The notes below the pieces were generated by a model. The model was not told the origin of the DNA. It worked only from the letters and a program-made list of their open reading frames with translations, and ran no database searches. DNA of 64,000 bases from Oxytricha trifallax (lineage: Eukaryota > Ciliophora > Spirotrichea > Sporadotrichida > Oxytrichidae): contig ARYC01002003.1 of the NCBI GenBank assembly GCA_000711775.1, positions 1 through 64,000 of the forward strand, given 5' to 3'. The position numbers were made by a program, and so were the translations under genes. Below, in pieces: positions 46,145 to 58,674 of this stretch (positions are counted from its first letter, which is position 1; each line of letters begins with the position of its first letter).

Positions 46145-47522
46145 TGATGGCCCATATAATCCTAAATATTTTAGTGTTTTGTGCTTTTTTTTAGCGCTCA
46201 GTGTTTTGTGTAGTTTCATGTAAATCTCACACTCTAATTTTTGTTATTATTGTTTTCTGTCTTTTACTATTTTCATTGAATTTATCCGAGTTTTTGTATA
46301 GTTTTTATTTTTATTTTTATTTTTATTTCCTTAAATCCTTAGTCCAAATATTGAAAGTTTTTTATTAAAATTTCAAATTTCATGTTGTTATATTTTAAAG
46401 CAGAATTGATCATTTTTAGTTTACTATGAATACTTTTTTGCATTCGTATACAAACAAATCTCTAAAAATTATTCAGACAATTATTTCGATCATAATTTTC
46501 AATTACTAGTGTAGAGCTTGTCTCACCCTCACACATAATATTTAACTCTCAAGATGAATAATGATAACAAATAAAATTTATCATAAAAGAAGTTGTTGAT
46601 TATGACAAAAAAGGTAGTATTATATAGCATTAAATAATTAAACTGAACGTTTTGAACTTGTTTAGTCATTTTACTATACAGTATGGATTAAATTTGGTTT
46701 TACAGTCTTATATAACAAATAAACACTGTTGAATAAAAATTACCAAAATTTAAAATTAAAAGAAAGAAAAATGAGTAATTAATAAAAAAAAATAAAATAC
46801 TCTAATTCTAAAATGCAAAATTAATAATTTATTTTCTTCTTTTTTCAAGTAAATTTATGAAAAATTACGTTTAATTGTAATATTAAATGAATTAAAAAAT
46901 TATAAAATATTTTTTATTATTTTATTTGTAAATTTCAAGAAGTACTATGATTTTTTATAATAAATATATTTGCAAATATTATGTGAGGGGGGTGAGCCAG
47001 GTATCACCCCTCTTTACATGATTAATCTAGTTTATTTTTGTTTAATTCTATAAACATGAGTGATTTAATCTATTGTGTCTCTCCCTACATAACATTTTTA
47101 ATATATTCTAGCTAACACTCTAAATTTATCATTTTAACTTTAAATAATTCATAGTAGTTTCTCAAATTAAAATTTAAGGATTAAGGTTAACTTATTAGTT
47201 TAATTGCTTTTATTATCTTAAGCCTTTCTTAATCAGGTTTCTAACTGAATTATTTTCATTAAAACATTCTATTTGCTCTTTAGAATTGAAATATAAATAG
47301 TTATATCATCAAATGATTCAATAATTTTAAAAATTGAATAATTGATTATGTAAATTTATTTAACAAGAACTATATGAAATTATAAATTTAAATTTGATTA
47401 ACTTGTTTTTTTTAATTACCATGGTGATCTTTTATATGAACTTGTTGTATATAACATATATATCTAGAATATAAATAAACAGAGTGGGAATATGGGAAAA
47501 TATTGAATTCATACATACCTCA
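46145..47522. other. AT-rich spacer with a GC-rich hairpin
   Basis: No coding island. (ATTTTT)n-like tracts lie near 46298-46327 and a striking GC-rich hairpin at 46980-47020, listed separately. Confidence 0.5.
46980..47020. other. GC-rich hairpin in AT-rich DNA
   Basis: ATGTGAGGGGGGTGA pairs with TCACCCCTCTTTACAT around the loop GCCAGGTA, with one or two mismatches. It is isolated, with no adjacent gene. It could be a binding site, a small RNA hairpin or a remnant tip of an element. Confidence 0.6.
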
Positions 47523-48180
47523 AATTATTAAATTAGAAAGTTAATTGCTAGGTGAGGTACCAATCTCACTTAAAACTTTTAATAGAGCTTTCTACTATTT
47601 TTACTACACTAAGGCCTACTGAGGGTAAGTAGGAGTTGCTGGGCGCAACTCGTGAGGGACCAATCGGTGGGGTTAAACATGTCAGCTACTACACTCTTCG
47701 AGTGGGCTGGACATAAGGATTTCCCTACTTTGATGAGTTTGCCTGGCTTGAGTTCAGCCTCCTAGGTAATAGGGAGCAGGATGAAGGTTTGCTTTGCCTT
47801 CAAAAGTGAGAAAACGAAAACCATTGAAGCAAACGATAAGGATTTTCTACTACACCGGATTAGGGTGATGAAGCCACCACAGCGAAAGGACAGGGATTAT
47901 GTTTCCCAGCAGCGGTGGGACCGGTAAGCGTTTTCCACTCCATACTATTCTAGTTGAATTCTACGAACTCTGGTTTTCAGATTATGCTGACAAATTCTTT
48001 ATTTTTGGAGGATACTAGGTATTAGCGGAAATTCTTTTTGGAGTTTTCTACTTCATGACTGCCACGTGATGTAATTGTCACGTCAACTCACTCAGATAAG
48101 TCTACGTCACGACTAAGATTGATTGTTTGATTTTAGTATTAAACAGTGATAAGTGAAATTTAATTTATTTTAATCATTAA
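47523..48180 (+). repeat. Repeat R1, copy 2 (inverted relative to copy 1)
   Basis: It matches the complement of 34355-34997 end to end. Shared blocks include GGATTAGGGTGATGAAGCCA, GACAGGGATTATGTTTCCCA and CAGATTATGCTGACAAA. The two copies bound a 12.5-kb interval that holds both non-TBE transposases. Confidence 0.8.
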
Positions 48181-48951
48181 ACATACACACACATACATAC
48201 CTCAATGTCTCTATAATTGCTAAAGCGTATTTTAATTCAGATTGATAAGTGTGTTTAACATTTAATTATACTGTTAATTGGGAAATGTTGAATTATTTGA
48301 TTGTTATCATGCATAGCTTGCTATATAAATCAAGTTATTTTCGAGTTGTTTATATTGCTTTTCTTGCAAGAATTTACTCAAGTATATCTTAAAATTAAAC
48401 TAAATATTGATAGATGACTTTAAAAGGACCTGTATTGATAAGAGATAACTTTTTATTTAATCTGTTGCTATTTATTTAAGCTGTAAATTAACTTTATTTA
48501 TATTTACACTAGTTTCATTTTGTGAATGTAGTGTACTTTTTGAATCTCTAAATCATTTTGTTATACAAATTCAAAAGGATTATAATGTTTATTTGATATA
48601 ATTTCAGACCCTTTATATATGAAAGATAATTAATAAGTTTCACACATATTTTTACAAAATTTACATACAAGATTAAGAATTCTAAATAAATATTATATAG
48701 AGCAAGTTCATTTAATCTTAAATTAATAATTATTAAATAATATAACCAAAATGATCATCAATACAAGCTATACAAGGGTAATCACTTTAAGCTATATAAT
48801 AATTTCAAAAATATTAAAATAATTACTTTATAAATAATGCAAATATATAAACTAACAATATTAACTCTCTTGTGTGGTATTTTAATAGTTAAAACTTCTG
48901 GAAAAATAAAGCTTTTTTCAAAGATTATAATAAAAATGATAAATCTTTACA

Positions 48952-49256
48952 ATGAATGAGGATTCTGAGTAAACTTCAGACAATCGGAAAAAACATTCAG
49001 GATCTTTCATTTAAATGTTGAGATCATAAAGAACCTTCCTTATTTACTTTCAATTAATAAATACTTTAAATAAGTAGATATAATTGACTATAATTAATAT
49101 TTAATATGATAAATAGAATCCTAATATTTATTATGATATATTAATATTAAAATAGCAAGAATAATCATATATAAACACAGTTCTTCCTAAATTTAGTTTT
49201 ATAGAGATAATTATGTATCTAATTATGAATCTCAATTATTTACTCTGAAATTTTCA
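48952..49256 (+). CDS. Possible N-terminal coding segment
   Basis: ATG 48952 opens MNEDSEQTSDNRKKHSGSFI in the ciliate code. The charged start is protein-like, but the frame soon becomes AT-rich, so only about the first 40 codons are credible. Confidence 0.25.
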
Positions 49257-49697
49257 ATGACGTTAAAGTCTTATCGTAGATTTTAATTAATTAGGGGAAG
49301 AACAGCACTAGAATAAGTGAATAACTAGGGATTAAATATGGTTATAACTAAAACAGTATAAAGAAGATTTTATGAATACAATGTATCTGTTATTTTACTG
49401 CATTAAAATGTAGAACTCTTTAAATATATGTAGGACAAAAATATAAAGAAAATGCTTCTAAAAATATACTTCCTTAATAAATTAAAACATTTTAAATAAG
49501 AGTAAGAAGAAGAAATCATTTTTATCATTTTAGTTAAATTAAGAGGGCATTCAAATCATGAATAAGAAACAAATCAGGTTATGATTAAAGAAAAAAAAAA
49601 GATAAGAAACATATAAAAAGTAATAATAAGTTATTAATTTTATAGTTATCAGCTGTTTTATTAATAGAATAAATTTAATTAATATTTAGGAAACTGA
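49257..49697 (+). CDS. Unrecognised host-like coding segment (146 codons)
   Basis: ATG 49257-49259 to TGA 49695-49697: MTLKSYRRFQLIRGRTALEQ, MVITKTVQRRFYEYNVSVIL, LLHQNVELFKYMQDKNIKKM and an EQEEEIIFIILVKLRGHSNH stretch. Basic and mixed composition unlike the AT-rich flanks. Many Gln come from TAA/TAG. It could be one segment of a plus-strand gene with 50148-50381. No domain is recognised. Confidence 0.38.
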
Positions 49698-50147
49698 AAA
49701 TATAATAAATATTTTTTTTAAATAAAAAATGACCTATAATTCAACATTATTGTTTTAAATATTTCGCTATTATTATTCCAAGCCTAAACCTTAATTTATA
49801 TATAATTTTTTTTTATTGATATTATTTTTGACGTTGTGTAATAGTAATATATGGATATAGGACTATCAATCATAGGTTTCCAGCAATTCCTAACTTTTTA
49901 TAAATAAAATATAAATATATAAAAAAAGCGTCACTCAAATTGATTATTTAATTGACTCATATCAAAGCAAGAAAAAATATTTCAAATCGAGTAGATCTAT
50001 GATTTTAAACATAACTGATATAATCATTCCGAAGAGAGAGTGCATATATTATGTTAATTTTATATAAAGCTCTTTATTCAATCATTATTACATATTAACT
50101 ATATTTATATATATATATATATATTTGCTAAAAACAAATGCAAATTA

Positions 50148-50381
50148 ATGTTGAATTCACTTCCTGAAAGCTTTGAATTTTTTGACAAATTCGAGCAAGA
50201 ATCTTTTATACTCAAGAAAGAAATTAGATAAATTTTGTAAATTAATTTCTTTATTATTAAAAGCAATAGTGGTGAGAGTATAGGCATGTTTGGAAAAATG
50301 GCATGCTTTATGATGATAATTTTTTTATATTAAATGCTAAATTAAACGAATACAGATTTAATTACTGCAATTTTTTAATGA
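50148..50381 (+). CDS. Unrecognised host-like coding segment (77 aa)
   Basis: ATG 50148-50150 to TGA 50379-50381, 78 codons: MLNSLPESFEFFDKFEQESF then ILKKEIRQILQINFFIIKSN and SGESIGMFGKMACFMM. The acid/aromatic-rich start is convincing; the tail is AT-biased. A further open stretch near 50470-50530 (NSEDRVLKLENSLRNLVQFQ) may belong to the same locus. Confidence 0.35.
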
Positions 50382-51608
50382 ATAATTATAGATAGACTTA
50401 GAGATACACAACTTATTATTTACAATTAAGACAATAAAATTTGTAAAAAATACTTTAATTAACTCTACCTTAAACTCAGAAGATAGAGTTCTCAAGTTAG
50501 AAAATAGTTTAAGAAACTTGGTTCAGTTTCAATAATTATAAGTTGTTCATTTTCAATAATATTGTAATTAATTCGTATAATCACCTACATGATAAACTAT
50601 CTGCAAATACTTATGCAGCCTTTTTTTATCAGTAAAATTTAATATTTATTAAGGCATCTAATCCCTATCTTTAATTACATTTTATGAATAAATGTTGAAT
50701 TAAAATATTATTCAAATCAATAAATTAATTTATATAAAACATTTTATAAATTGATGTCATTATGAAAGTAAGTTCCTTTACTGAAAGTCAATTAATCCTT
50801 AAAGAAAGAGAATGATACCTACAACTCTATAAGATGTTGTTTTATCTTCTTTAGGATTAGTATCTAGTTTTGTAAATCTATAATAAAATTCCTTTATTTA
50901 CCTAGTTGCAAATTATATAGGAACTTACAATTTAAAACTGCTTGGTTTATTGTTGATTATTAAGTATTATTTTTTATAATGTTTATTTTCTTCCCTAAAA
51001 TTACTCCTTTTTAAACATTATATTCGAAGCACAATATGCAATTTATTAGATATGGAAGTTATAATTTTGTTGAATTTTAATTTAATTAGCAAGATACCAG
51101 AATTCTTTTATTTATATATTAGACTAGCAAGTAAAGAAATGAAAAATATATATTAACTTTATTTATATGCAATAAAATCTGTACTAATTTAATTGGTAAA
51201 ATTTACATTATATTTTTGCTTAAATGACAAAAATTGACTTAAAAACAAATAATAAAATTATTGAGTCTCGATTAAGTATGAGATAATTTACCAATAGAAT
51301 ACGTTTTTATAGTGTTTATAATTTTTGGTAATAAAAGAAACAAATTCAACATGAAAAATATGATAAAGGCTCTTCACTAGTGACTTTAATATAAACAGCT
51401 TAACTACTAATTCAGTTTTTGCTCTGACTTGTATGAAAGCAAGAATCATGTTTGGTTTAAGAATGAAAAGATTATTAATTTATATGGAACATAAAAGAAA
51501 AAATTTTGATTGTATTGTCTGCTACGCAAAATTGAATATTTATAATTATACAATTGATATAGCTATTTCAATAATTTTGATATAAGTATTGCTGAAAGTT
51601 AGAAACAG
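50382..51608. other. AT-rich spacer, weak coding hints
   Basis: Apart from the short stretch near 50470-50530 noted above there is nothing recognisable. Confidence 0.35.
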
Positions 51609-52490
51609 ATGGAAGACCAAGAAAACCAGAATCCACTAGATAGAAAACTACCTAAATATATATATAACAATGATGAATTTACACAAACTCAAAAGAATAT
51701 TAAAGATTATTTTAAGCATTCAAATAAAAACAGCCCAGTTACTCAAACTCAATACCTAAATTTCCAAGTAAATAGTTATAGTTTCAAATTAATGGTAAAA
51801 TTCAAAGTTATCATTATTAGCAGTCTTTTACTAACTATTTATCAATTAAAGTGAAAGTTTAAGGGATGAGCAAAGCGAAGGATTCGTGAAAGTCAATTAA
51901 GCAAGTGGAGAATACAAACAATAATTAGCAAAAGATAGATTTCTGCAACAATAGTTGAATTAAAAAATGGCCTCTTAAATGCTAAAAGATAAAACCTCAA
52001 ATTAAAGTATTATTAGATGAAGAGAGAATAAGATGCATAAAGATCAAATTAATATTGAAATTCTTGATTTGAGATTGTAGGCATCTTTGTATCTAGCAAC
52101 TATAACATAGCAAAGACTCATCAGGCAAGTGATGGTGAGTGTTAATAAGGTTAAATATCAAAATTAAAAAATTAAAAATTGAAGGAAGTTCAAAACTAAA
52201 TGTAGATTAAATGTCTAAGAATTTCTATTTAATATATAACTTCACAGTATAATTTCCACTTTCTGGAATGGATAAGTCAAAGAATTACAATAGAGTTTTT
52301 TTCATGATTAATTATATCAAAATAGAAGAAATCAGACACAATAATAATTGTAGATTTATTTACCAACTGAAGTTGTCATATAAGAAGCTAAGCAAAGAAG
52401 AACTTTAAGTGATAACTCTAATAAGATATAAGTTCACATTTCAAAGCAAATTAGCTTATTCCTAAGTATTCTCAAATCTCTATATACAAT
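51609..52490 (+). CDS. Host-like gene running into the TBE-E insertion
   Basis: ATG 51609 opens MEDQENQNPLDRKLPKYIYN, then EFTQTQKNIKDYFKHSNKNS. After a likely intron or deleted piece (GTAAAT at 51769, TACTAAC at about 51828) the plus strand reads SLRDEQSEGFVKVNQASGEY and KDRFLQQQLNQKMASQMLKD. Further on come INIEILDLRLQASLYLATIT and LKIEGSSKLNVDQMSKNFYL, VQFPLSGMDKSKNYNRVFFM and YKKLSKEELQVITLIRYKFT up to TBE-E at 52491. The pieces lie in different frames. The protein is unrecognised. The 5' part is the most convincing. Confidence 0.42.
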
Positions 52491-54142
52491 CAAAACCCAA
52501 AAACCACTTAGTGAGGTTTATAAGTGCTTTGAATTGTAGGGTATAGTTGGGGACTTATTGGGGTTAGTAGAGAAAACGTAGGTTTTATGTGAATTTAATG
52601 TATATTTAATAAAATATTTGGTAAATTAATTCAAACGAATTTTATTTGCTTGTCTTTGTTAAACCTCTGCAATCTTGCTTTCTTAAGTGGCACAAGTATG
52701 TCATCCAATGTTTACATTGGATAGTAGGGAGCGCTTATCATTATCATCTCTACTATCTTTTTAATTTCCTAGCATACATTCTCTTACTTGATATGTTTCT
52801 AAGCTTAACTGATTGATTATTTTTTAAACTTTGTTCCAAAGTAAGCCATACTTTCCATATCAATCTCTTATATAATAGCTCCGATTGCCCATACATCCCA
52901 CTAATCAGAGTCATTAGTCCATTTCTTTCTGATTGGGAAGTATCCAGGTGTCCCAAGAACATTTGCTTAGGTTACTATCTCTTATCTTAATGCTCTATTG
53001 AAATCTATAACAACTACTTCTATAGGGCTGAGGTTTATCATAACATTTTCAAGCTACAAATCTCTATGAGCATATCTAAGTTCATTCAACTCCTTTATAC
53101 CCTATATCATATCTGATAGTATATCATTCAAATCATCTGGTTATCTGTTATGATTTAGATAATCTCTAAGAGTCATTTCATATTTCTTTAGCCTTAATAT
53201 GATATAACCGTAGCTTAAAATTACACCAATTAGCTTAAGCAAGTTCTTGCAATCTCTTCTCTAAGCCTCTCTAAGAATCATGTATTCGTTAGCAAACTCA
53301 TTTTGATACTGCTCATTCTTAAGTAGATAGCTGTAAGGATACACCTTGTATGCATAATCGTCAATTACAATGAGTTTTGGTTTTGCAGGAACGCTAATTT
53401 GCAAATAGTTATCATTAAAACTGTTAATATCAATTACATTTAATGCAGGTATTTTCATTGCTTTGGCTTAGAAGCATGCTAATATAGTTTTGCCTACCGG
53501 TTGATTTATCAATTCATGCAGTTTCTATCTCTTGAGTCTCTCCTGTTACTCTCTTTATGACTCAATAGTTTACTTTATCTTGACAGTCATAAGCTATAAA
53601 GTTTATTTATCTTGAATCAAGAACTCACTTAAGTTATGCTCCTTCACTTTTTGCTGAATGGGTATAGGACTTCATATAAGTTGTGCATTAATACCTGCCA
53701 TCGACTTTGTCGTGCTTGAAATATATCTTAGCTCTCCCAGAGTGTATTTCTTTGATTTGCCTCTTCAAACTTGGATCAGCTGACAAGAAATTTTAGCAGT
53801 CTTCACATTAAAATGTTTTAATTTTTTCTTCTATTGGTTGCTGTTCCTTCTCTTCCTCAATCAATTCAACTTATGTTTAAACTCCCATCTCTGCACTTTA
53901 TTTCCTTTTTTAAACTTCAATTTTAAAGACCTCTGTTTCAAACTCTAGAGCTCTAAGCTCAACCTCCCTTTCAATATATATTACTTCTGGTTTCTTGGAG
54001 GATCCAAAGTTGAGCTATGATAATTCAAAACCCCAAAACCCCTTAATGAGGTTTATAAGTGCTTTGATTTGTAGGGAATTTGTTAGGGGTTGGGGTTATT
54101 AAGGGTTTAATGTGAAATTTATAGTAAATGTATTTAATTTAA

Positions 54143-55585
54143 TCACTCAAAATGCACTTTTGGATCATGTGGGAGAGGTCTGAAGTTTATTTTACTTAAC
54201 CACAACTCTATCTTCTCTAATGTTATGTCTGATCTAGAGTTTGGTTTTAAGATTATTGATTCTGCCATATATTTTAAAGATTGAGATACTCTGGTTTTGT
54301 CTATAAATTACTTGATTCTTTACTTAGCATCTTTCTCAAACCTTGTAGAGTAGTAATCATTCCGAGGCATATCGCACTCTATTATTATTGCTGCTAAAGC
54401 CCACACATCCCATTGATAGTCTCCATCTCTCCAGTCTTCTCTTTCAGGATAATAGCCTGGAGTTCCCATAACACTTCCTAGCCTTGATACTTCCACCCTT
54501 AATGCTCTGTTGAAATCAAAAATTGTCACTCTTACAGGAGAGAAGTTTATCATAATATTCTCAGGTTTAAAATCTCTATGAACAAAGCTAACTTATGTAG
54601 CTCTTATATACCTTGTAAGGTTTAAGTTGCTATCAAAGCAAGCTACTTATGATTCCTTTGATCAGTAATAAAACCTCTGAGGGTCATTTCATAGAGTGGG
54701 AGTATGAAAGCAACATGATCCTTGGCAAGGAGAACAGCATCTAGCCTGATTAAGTAACTACACTCTTTAAACTTTGCTTGAGTGAGTACTTGATACTCAT
54801 TTGTGAAATCCATCTAATATTTATCATCACTTAAAAGATAGTTGAAGGGATACACCTTGTAAGCATACTGATGATCATTGAACTTCTTATCAAAGGAGTC
54901 TTCTAATATAAGGTAGCTTTAAAGTGAAGTATCTAGGTCAACTTAGGCCAGAACAGGAATCTTTTTATATTGAATTTTAATCATAATTTTGTGAATTCAG
55001 AAGCTAGTAGGTTGCGTGATTTCCTCAAATATTCTGATTCACTAGCTTGTTCGAGCTCAACCACTTTAGAAGATTCTCTTGCTTTTCTTTTGCTAAGTAG
55101 CTTCAATTCATCTTCATGCTTTTCAATCTCTAAATCTTTCTTGTAGCTTTTAAAAGACTTCCTTAAATCTCTAGTATGAGCATACTGCTTATGGCACTCG
55201 AAGCAATCATACTTTCCGTCAATTCTATCGTGCTTTAAGTAAAAAGTCGGCTTGGCTTCTCTATGCTCTTTCATATGCCTATACCAACTAGATTTATGAG
55301 CGAAGTCTCTCTCACACTTCTCACAAAAGTATACTTCTACTTCTTCAGTTTGTATAGGAATTTCATTCATACCTTTCTCTCCTCCTCTCTGTCTCCCACA
55401 CACTTGCTTGCCATTTATTTTCTATTATTAATTTCTATTTTAATTACAGAGACTTCAAGTGATAGCTCTAGTAGTTCCTTATGAGAATTCATCTCACAGC
55501 TATCACACTTTTTATTGACGCCAAAGGTAAGTCTCATTTAGTTTGATGGAAGTGATTTTGTTTTTCTTAAAATTTTAGCGCTCAT
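54143..55585 (-). pseudogene. TBE-F zinc-finger kinase, a few indels
   Basis: ATG 55583-55585 to TGA 54143-54145. The fingers CEKCERDFAHKSSWYRHMK and YDCFECHKQYAHTRDL and the kinase blocks FNRALRVEVSRLGSVM and GYYPEREDW are present. At least two small deletions (near 54585 and 54993) shift the frame. It was active when intact by analogy with TBE-D only; the function is unknown. Confidence 0.78.
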
Positions 55586-56150
55586 ATTTAAATTTGAATT
55601 TAAATTTATAAAACTGTCTCTATAACTGAGAGCTTATATGAGAGCTTTGCAAGCCTACAAGTTTCAAGGGAAGTTCTTAGAGTTAAGAGAAGAAATATGA
55701 GTGTTAAGAGACAACTCAGCTCTAAATATAGGTGAGGAAGTAATCATTTTAACTTTCAATTATAAGTTTATTATAGCACGTACCAATTTAGGAGGTGCAC
55801 CTAATTAAGTACGTACTGCTTTAGGAGGTATTTTGTGATTTTATGATTGAAATTAGGGTGCTCCTAATTAAGTACTAGCATTAATTAATGCTCCTTAATT
55901 AAGTACTAACATTTTAGGAGCTGCTCCTAATTAAGTACGTACCAATTTAAATTAAAAAATATGGAACCATAACAGTAGAAATTGATATCAATCTCTCAAG
56001 TTTGAAACCAGTTCTCAAAACCTTCTCCATATCCTTCTAAGAGGTTGACCTCCTAAAGGATGCCAATATTTAATAGTAAGTTTTACAGAAGTATATAATT
56101 GAAATCAATAAACTTAAATTTGGATATCATTTCTTAGATCTGTAAATAAG
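55586..56150. promoter_or_regulatory. TBE-F divergent control region
   Basis: The same array as in TBE-C: AATTAAGTACGTAC, AATTAAGTACTAGCATT and TTTAGGAGGT units from about 55775 to 55945, with GGTTGACCTCC near 56042. Confidence 0.5.
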
Positions 56151-56930
56151 ATGGAGTCAATGAATGATGTAATGAAAAGAGTGCAAGCACAAGAATTGAT
56201 TCAGAGATTTAGAAGCAAGGAGGATTTGCACCGCTACCTGGTGCAGCAAGGTAATAAACTCATAGTAACTCATCATGATTATGTAGTTGGTTTGTTCTTG
56301 CCAACGATGGAAGGTACCAAAATTTCATTTCTAAGGGCGATACTCTGCGAAGAGAAGAAAGCATTGAAAACTTAAGATGTAAAGTTTGCAGAGATTCAAA
56401 ATTATCTAGAAATCTCAGTGACTAACTTATATGATGATGCTATGAATGACCCAGAGGTTTCGCTGTACCTGCCTACTAAGAAGCAGTTGTAAAATAACTG
56501 CCTGAAAGAAACTATTTCTTTGGCATTCTTGCAATAATTAAAGGTGATTACTTGAAAGAAATTATTCAAGAATCTCATAAGAAAAGGTACAGCATCTCTT
56601 CAGAAGATAAGGACAAATAAGGATCAAGATAAGTGAGAGCTGGCTATCAGAGCTGCAGAAGCATCCTTATATTTCAAGCAAGATTTAGCTTAACTCTTTA
56701 GAAAAATCTGGTACTGACATCTTCTTGATGAAGGAATAGAGCAAGCTTCACAGAGCGAAAGTCGCAGACAAAGTATGAAGTGCAAGAGACTTTATTCAAA
56801 TATTTAGCCTCCAGAGTCAATGAACATAAATGCTGGAGCGGACAGCAAGAGTAGAAATTTAGGAGGAGGGAAGCAAGAAGTAGAAGAAAAGAAAGAGAAG
56901 CCAGCTCCCTCAAAAGAATTTTAAATATGA
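56151..56930 (+). pseudogene. TBE-F 22-kDa-class gene, decayed
   Basis: It starts MESMNDVMKRVQAQELIQRF. Intron 1 is at 56251-56286 (36 nt). Intron 2 has a GC donor and is 2 nt shorter (56679-56702). Several single-base deletions lie downstream (for example near 56491). TGA 56928-56930. Confidence 0.72.
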
Positions 56931-56937
56931 CTTATAT

Positions 56938-58000
56938 TCATTAACTTAACAAAAAAACTTATTTATAACATTCACTCTCCCTTCTTTAGCACACTTTTAA
57001 GCCAACAAATTATCTACTCTCTTCGCTGAGCTTTTAATAAAGTCTACTGTATCGATAGTAGGTCATGCATCAAGTGATATAGCAGCAGTTTCTTGTAATG
57101 AACTTTTAATATTCCCCAGTAGAACTCAATTCCATTAAACTATGGACTGTAAGGTAAGTTGAACACTGGCGTTATTCTAAGTTATTCATAACTCTTCCTT
57201 GTTTCTTTGGTCTTATGAACAGAAAAATTATCAACGAACAGTATAATCTCTTATTCAGGGTACTTCTCTCTCAGCTGTTCTAAGAACTTTATATACTACT
57301 CTGTCTTAATAGAGCGAGGATGAATAAGATAAGTTTCTAAACCAGTATCCTCGCTAATTCCTCCAAGAATAACCATTATTTATACCTTGACATTCTAGTC
57401 ATATACTTCTATGTTGCTATGCCTCTTATACCAGACTTCTAAATGAAAATGTTGAATGTAAACACAGCCTCGTCAGCATGAATAAACTTAATACTATTCT
57501 ATAAGGCTCTCTGCATTTAATTATAAATATAAGTTAAGTTGTTGTTGTAAAATGGCAGAGTGAAATCAATTACTCTCTTGATACGATTTACACCTTTGTA
57601 AGAGATACCGTTTCGTTTATAAATGTTTGCAACAGACTATGCAGAGATCTTCAACTCAGGGAACTGGCGATGAAACATAATAGCTCGTTAGTCGAGAGAG
57701 AAGTGAGCCCAATATTTCAAAGATTTTTCATTAATAAGATAGTCAATATGCTTCTATAGAAACTTAGACTTCCTCTTAGGCTAAGAATTCAGCTATTATT
57801 GCTTTAATTATACAGCTTTCAAGCAGTGAGAACGAACAGTTGAGGGACTACGCTTTAAGAGCAGTGCAATAGACTTATAGTTCAGTACTGGTTTGAGTTA
57901 TTCACTGTATATATCACATCCATAACGCAGTTTAAACACTAAATCTATATACTCTTCATCATAAATAGACCCCAAAAGCTTGTTATTTTTGTCTCGCAAT
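56938..58000 (-). pseudogene. TBE-F transposase, decayed
   Basis: Homologous to the TBE-C transposase. The usual start codon is changed (ATTGCGAGAC instead of ATGCGAGAC) and a base is missing near 57431. The HADEAVF and NGIE blocks remain. Confidence 0.72.
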
Positions 58001-58127
58001 TAAATTAATAACCCCAACCCCTAACAAATTCCCTACAAATCAAAGCACTTATAAACCTCATTAAGGGGTTTTGGGGTTTTGATTCTGCTCCAAGAGAAAC
58101 TGCTTTGTGATTCAAGTTAGCAGCCAT

Positions 58128-58674
58128 GTTTAAATTCAAATTTAAATTTCTATTACAAAGCTCTAAAAACTTATCTTGTTATAGTAAATTTGTATAGGAG
58201 TTGGGACTGCAACAACATTGGTTGATTCTTAGGCGTTAGAAATTATATTTATACTAAGTTTATAACTATAATTTTTCTAACTTCATTCTTAATATTTCTA
58301 ATTTTGGTACCAACTTTGAAAAATTTAGGTTGGTACTGATACCAATAAGGTTTTGAACCAGTTTGTAACTTTTCCATTAAAACCTCATTAGTTTAAAACT
58401 AGCTATTAATAAAGTTTTGGTACTATTAAATTGGTACCAATACAAATTAAAACAAATTTAGTACTAATTTAATGGAACTAAATTGATTAAAATGGAGATC
58501 AATCTCTGAAGTTTTTTATGTTTGTTACAGCTTCTGCAAACTTTCTCCACGTATCTTTCTTTGCAGGGTTGATCTCCAATAAGATGTCCATATTTAATAG
58601 TAAGTTTATAAACAATAGGATCCAGAAGTCTATAAATTATAATTTGAAATTAATTTATAGGAAGAGGAACGAAG
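58128..58674. promoter_or_regulatory. TBE-E divergent control region
   Basis: Between the kinase start and the 22-kDa start of TBE-E. GGTACCAA, AGTACTAAT and GGTACTATTAAATT units from about 58305 to 58475 match TBE-B. A possible 5'-leader intron (GTAAGTTTAT at about 58599 to TTTATAG at 58660) precedes the ATG. Confidence 0.45.

Larger units (their letters stand above)
54026..58081 (+). mobile_element. TBE-F, full-length, inserted in TBE-E (4056 bp)
   Basis: Perfect 17-base tips at 54026-54042 and 58065-58081, with ATT duplicated at 54023-54025 and 58082-58084. It is nearly identical in layout to TBE-C. Its genes carry more indels than those of TBE-C. It has the same orientation as its host TBE-E. 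Confidence 0.95.
52631..58127 (-). pseudogene. TBE-E zinc-finger kinase, split by TBE-F
   Basis: It starts at ATG 58125-58127 (MAANLNHKAVSLG). TBE-F interrupts it after about 14 codons, and it continues from 54025 to TGA 52631-52633. The kinase C-lobe (WDVWAIGAIIQEIDMESMAY; VPLKKARLQRFNKDKQIKF at the end) is readable; other parts have several shifts. Comparison with TBE-B across the insertion shows continuity (GAGCTATGATA and CTGCTCCAAGAG). Confidence 0.75.

Noticed and set aside
34355-48180. Reading the long inverted R1 pair as a Polinton-type element
   Set aside because: No DNA polymerase, integrase, protease or capsid-like frame was seen inside, and the interval holds unrelated DDE transposons and host-like islands.
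50105-50287. Minus-strand 60-codon frame
   Set aside because: The plus-strand 78-codon frame (50148-50381) has the more credible composition.
55263-55484. Plus-strand frame inside the TBE-F kinase
   Set aside because: Shadow of the minus-strand zinc-finger coding sequence.
56698-56913. Minus-strand frame inside the TBE-F 22-kDa gene
   Set aside because: Antisense shadow of the Lys/Glu-rich C-terminal coding region.
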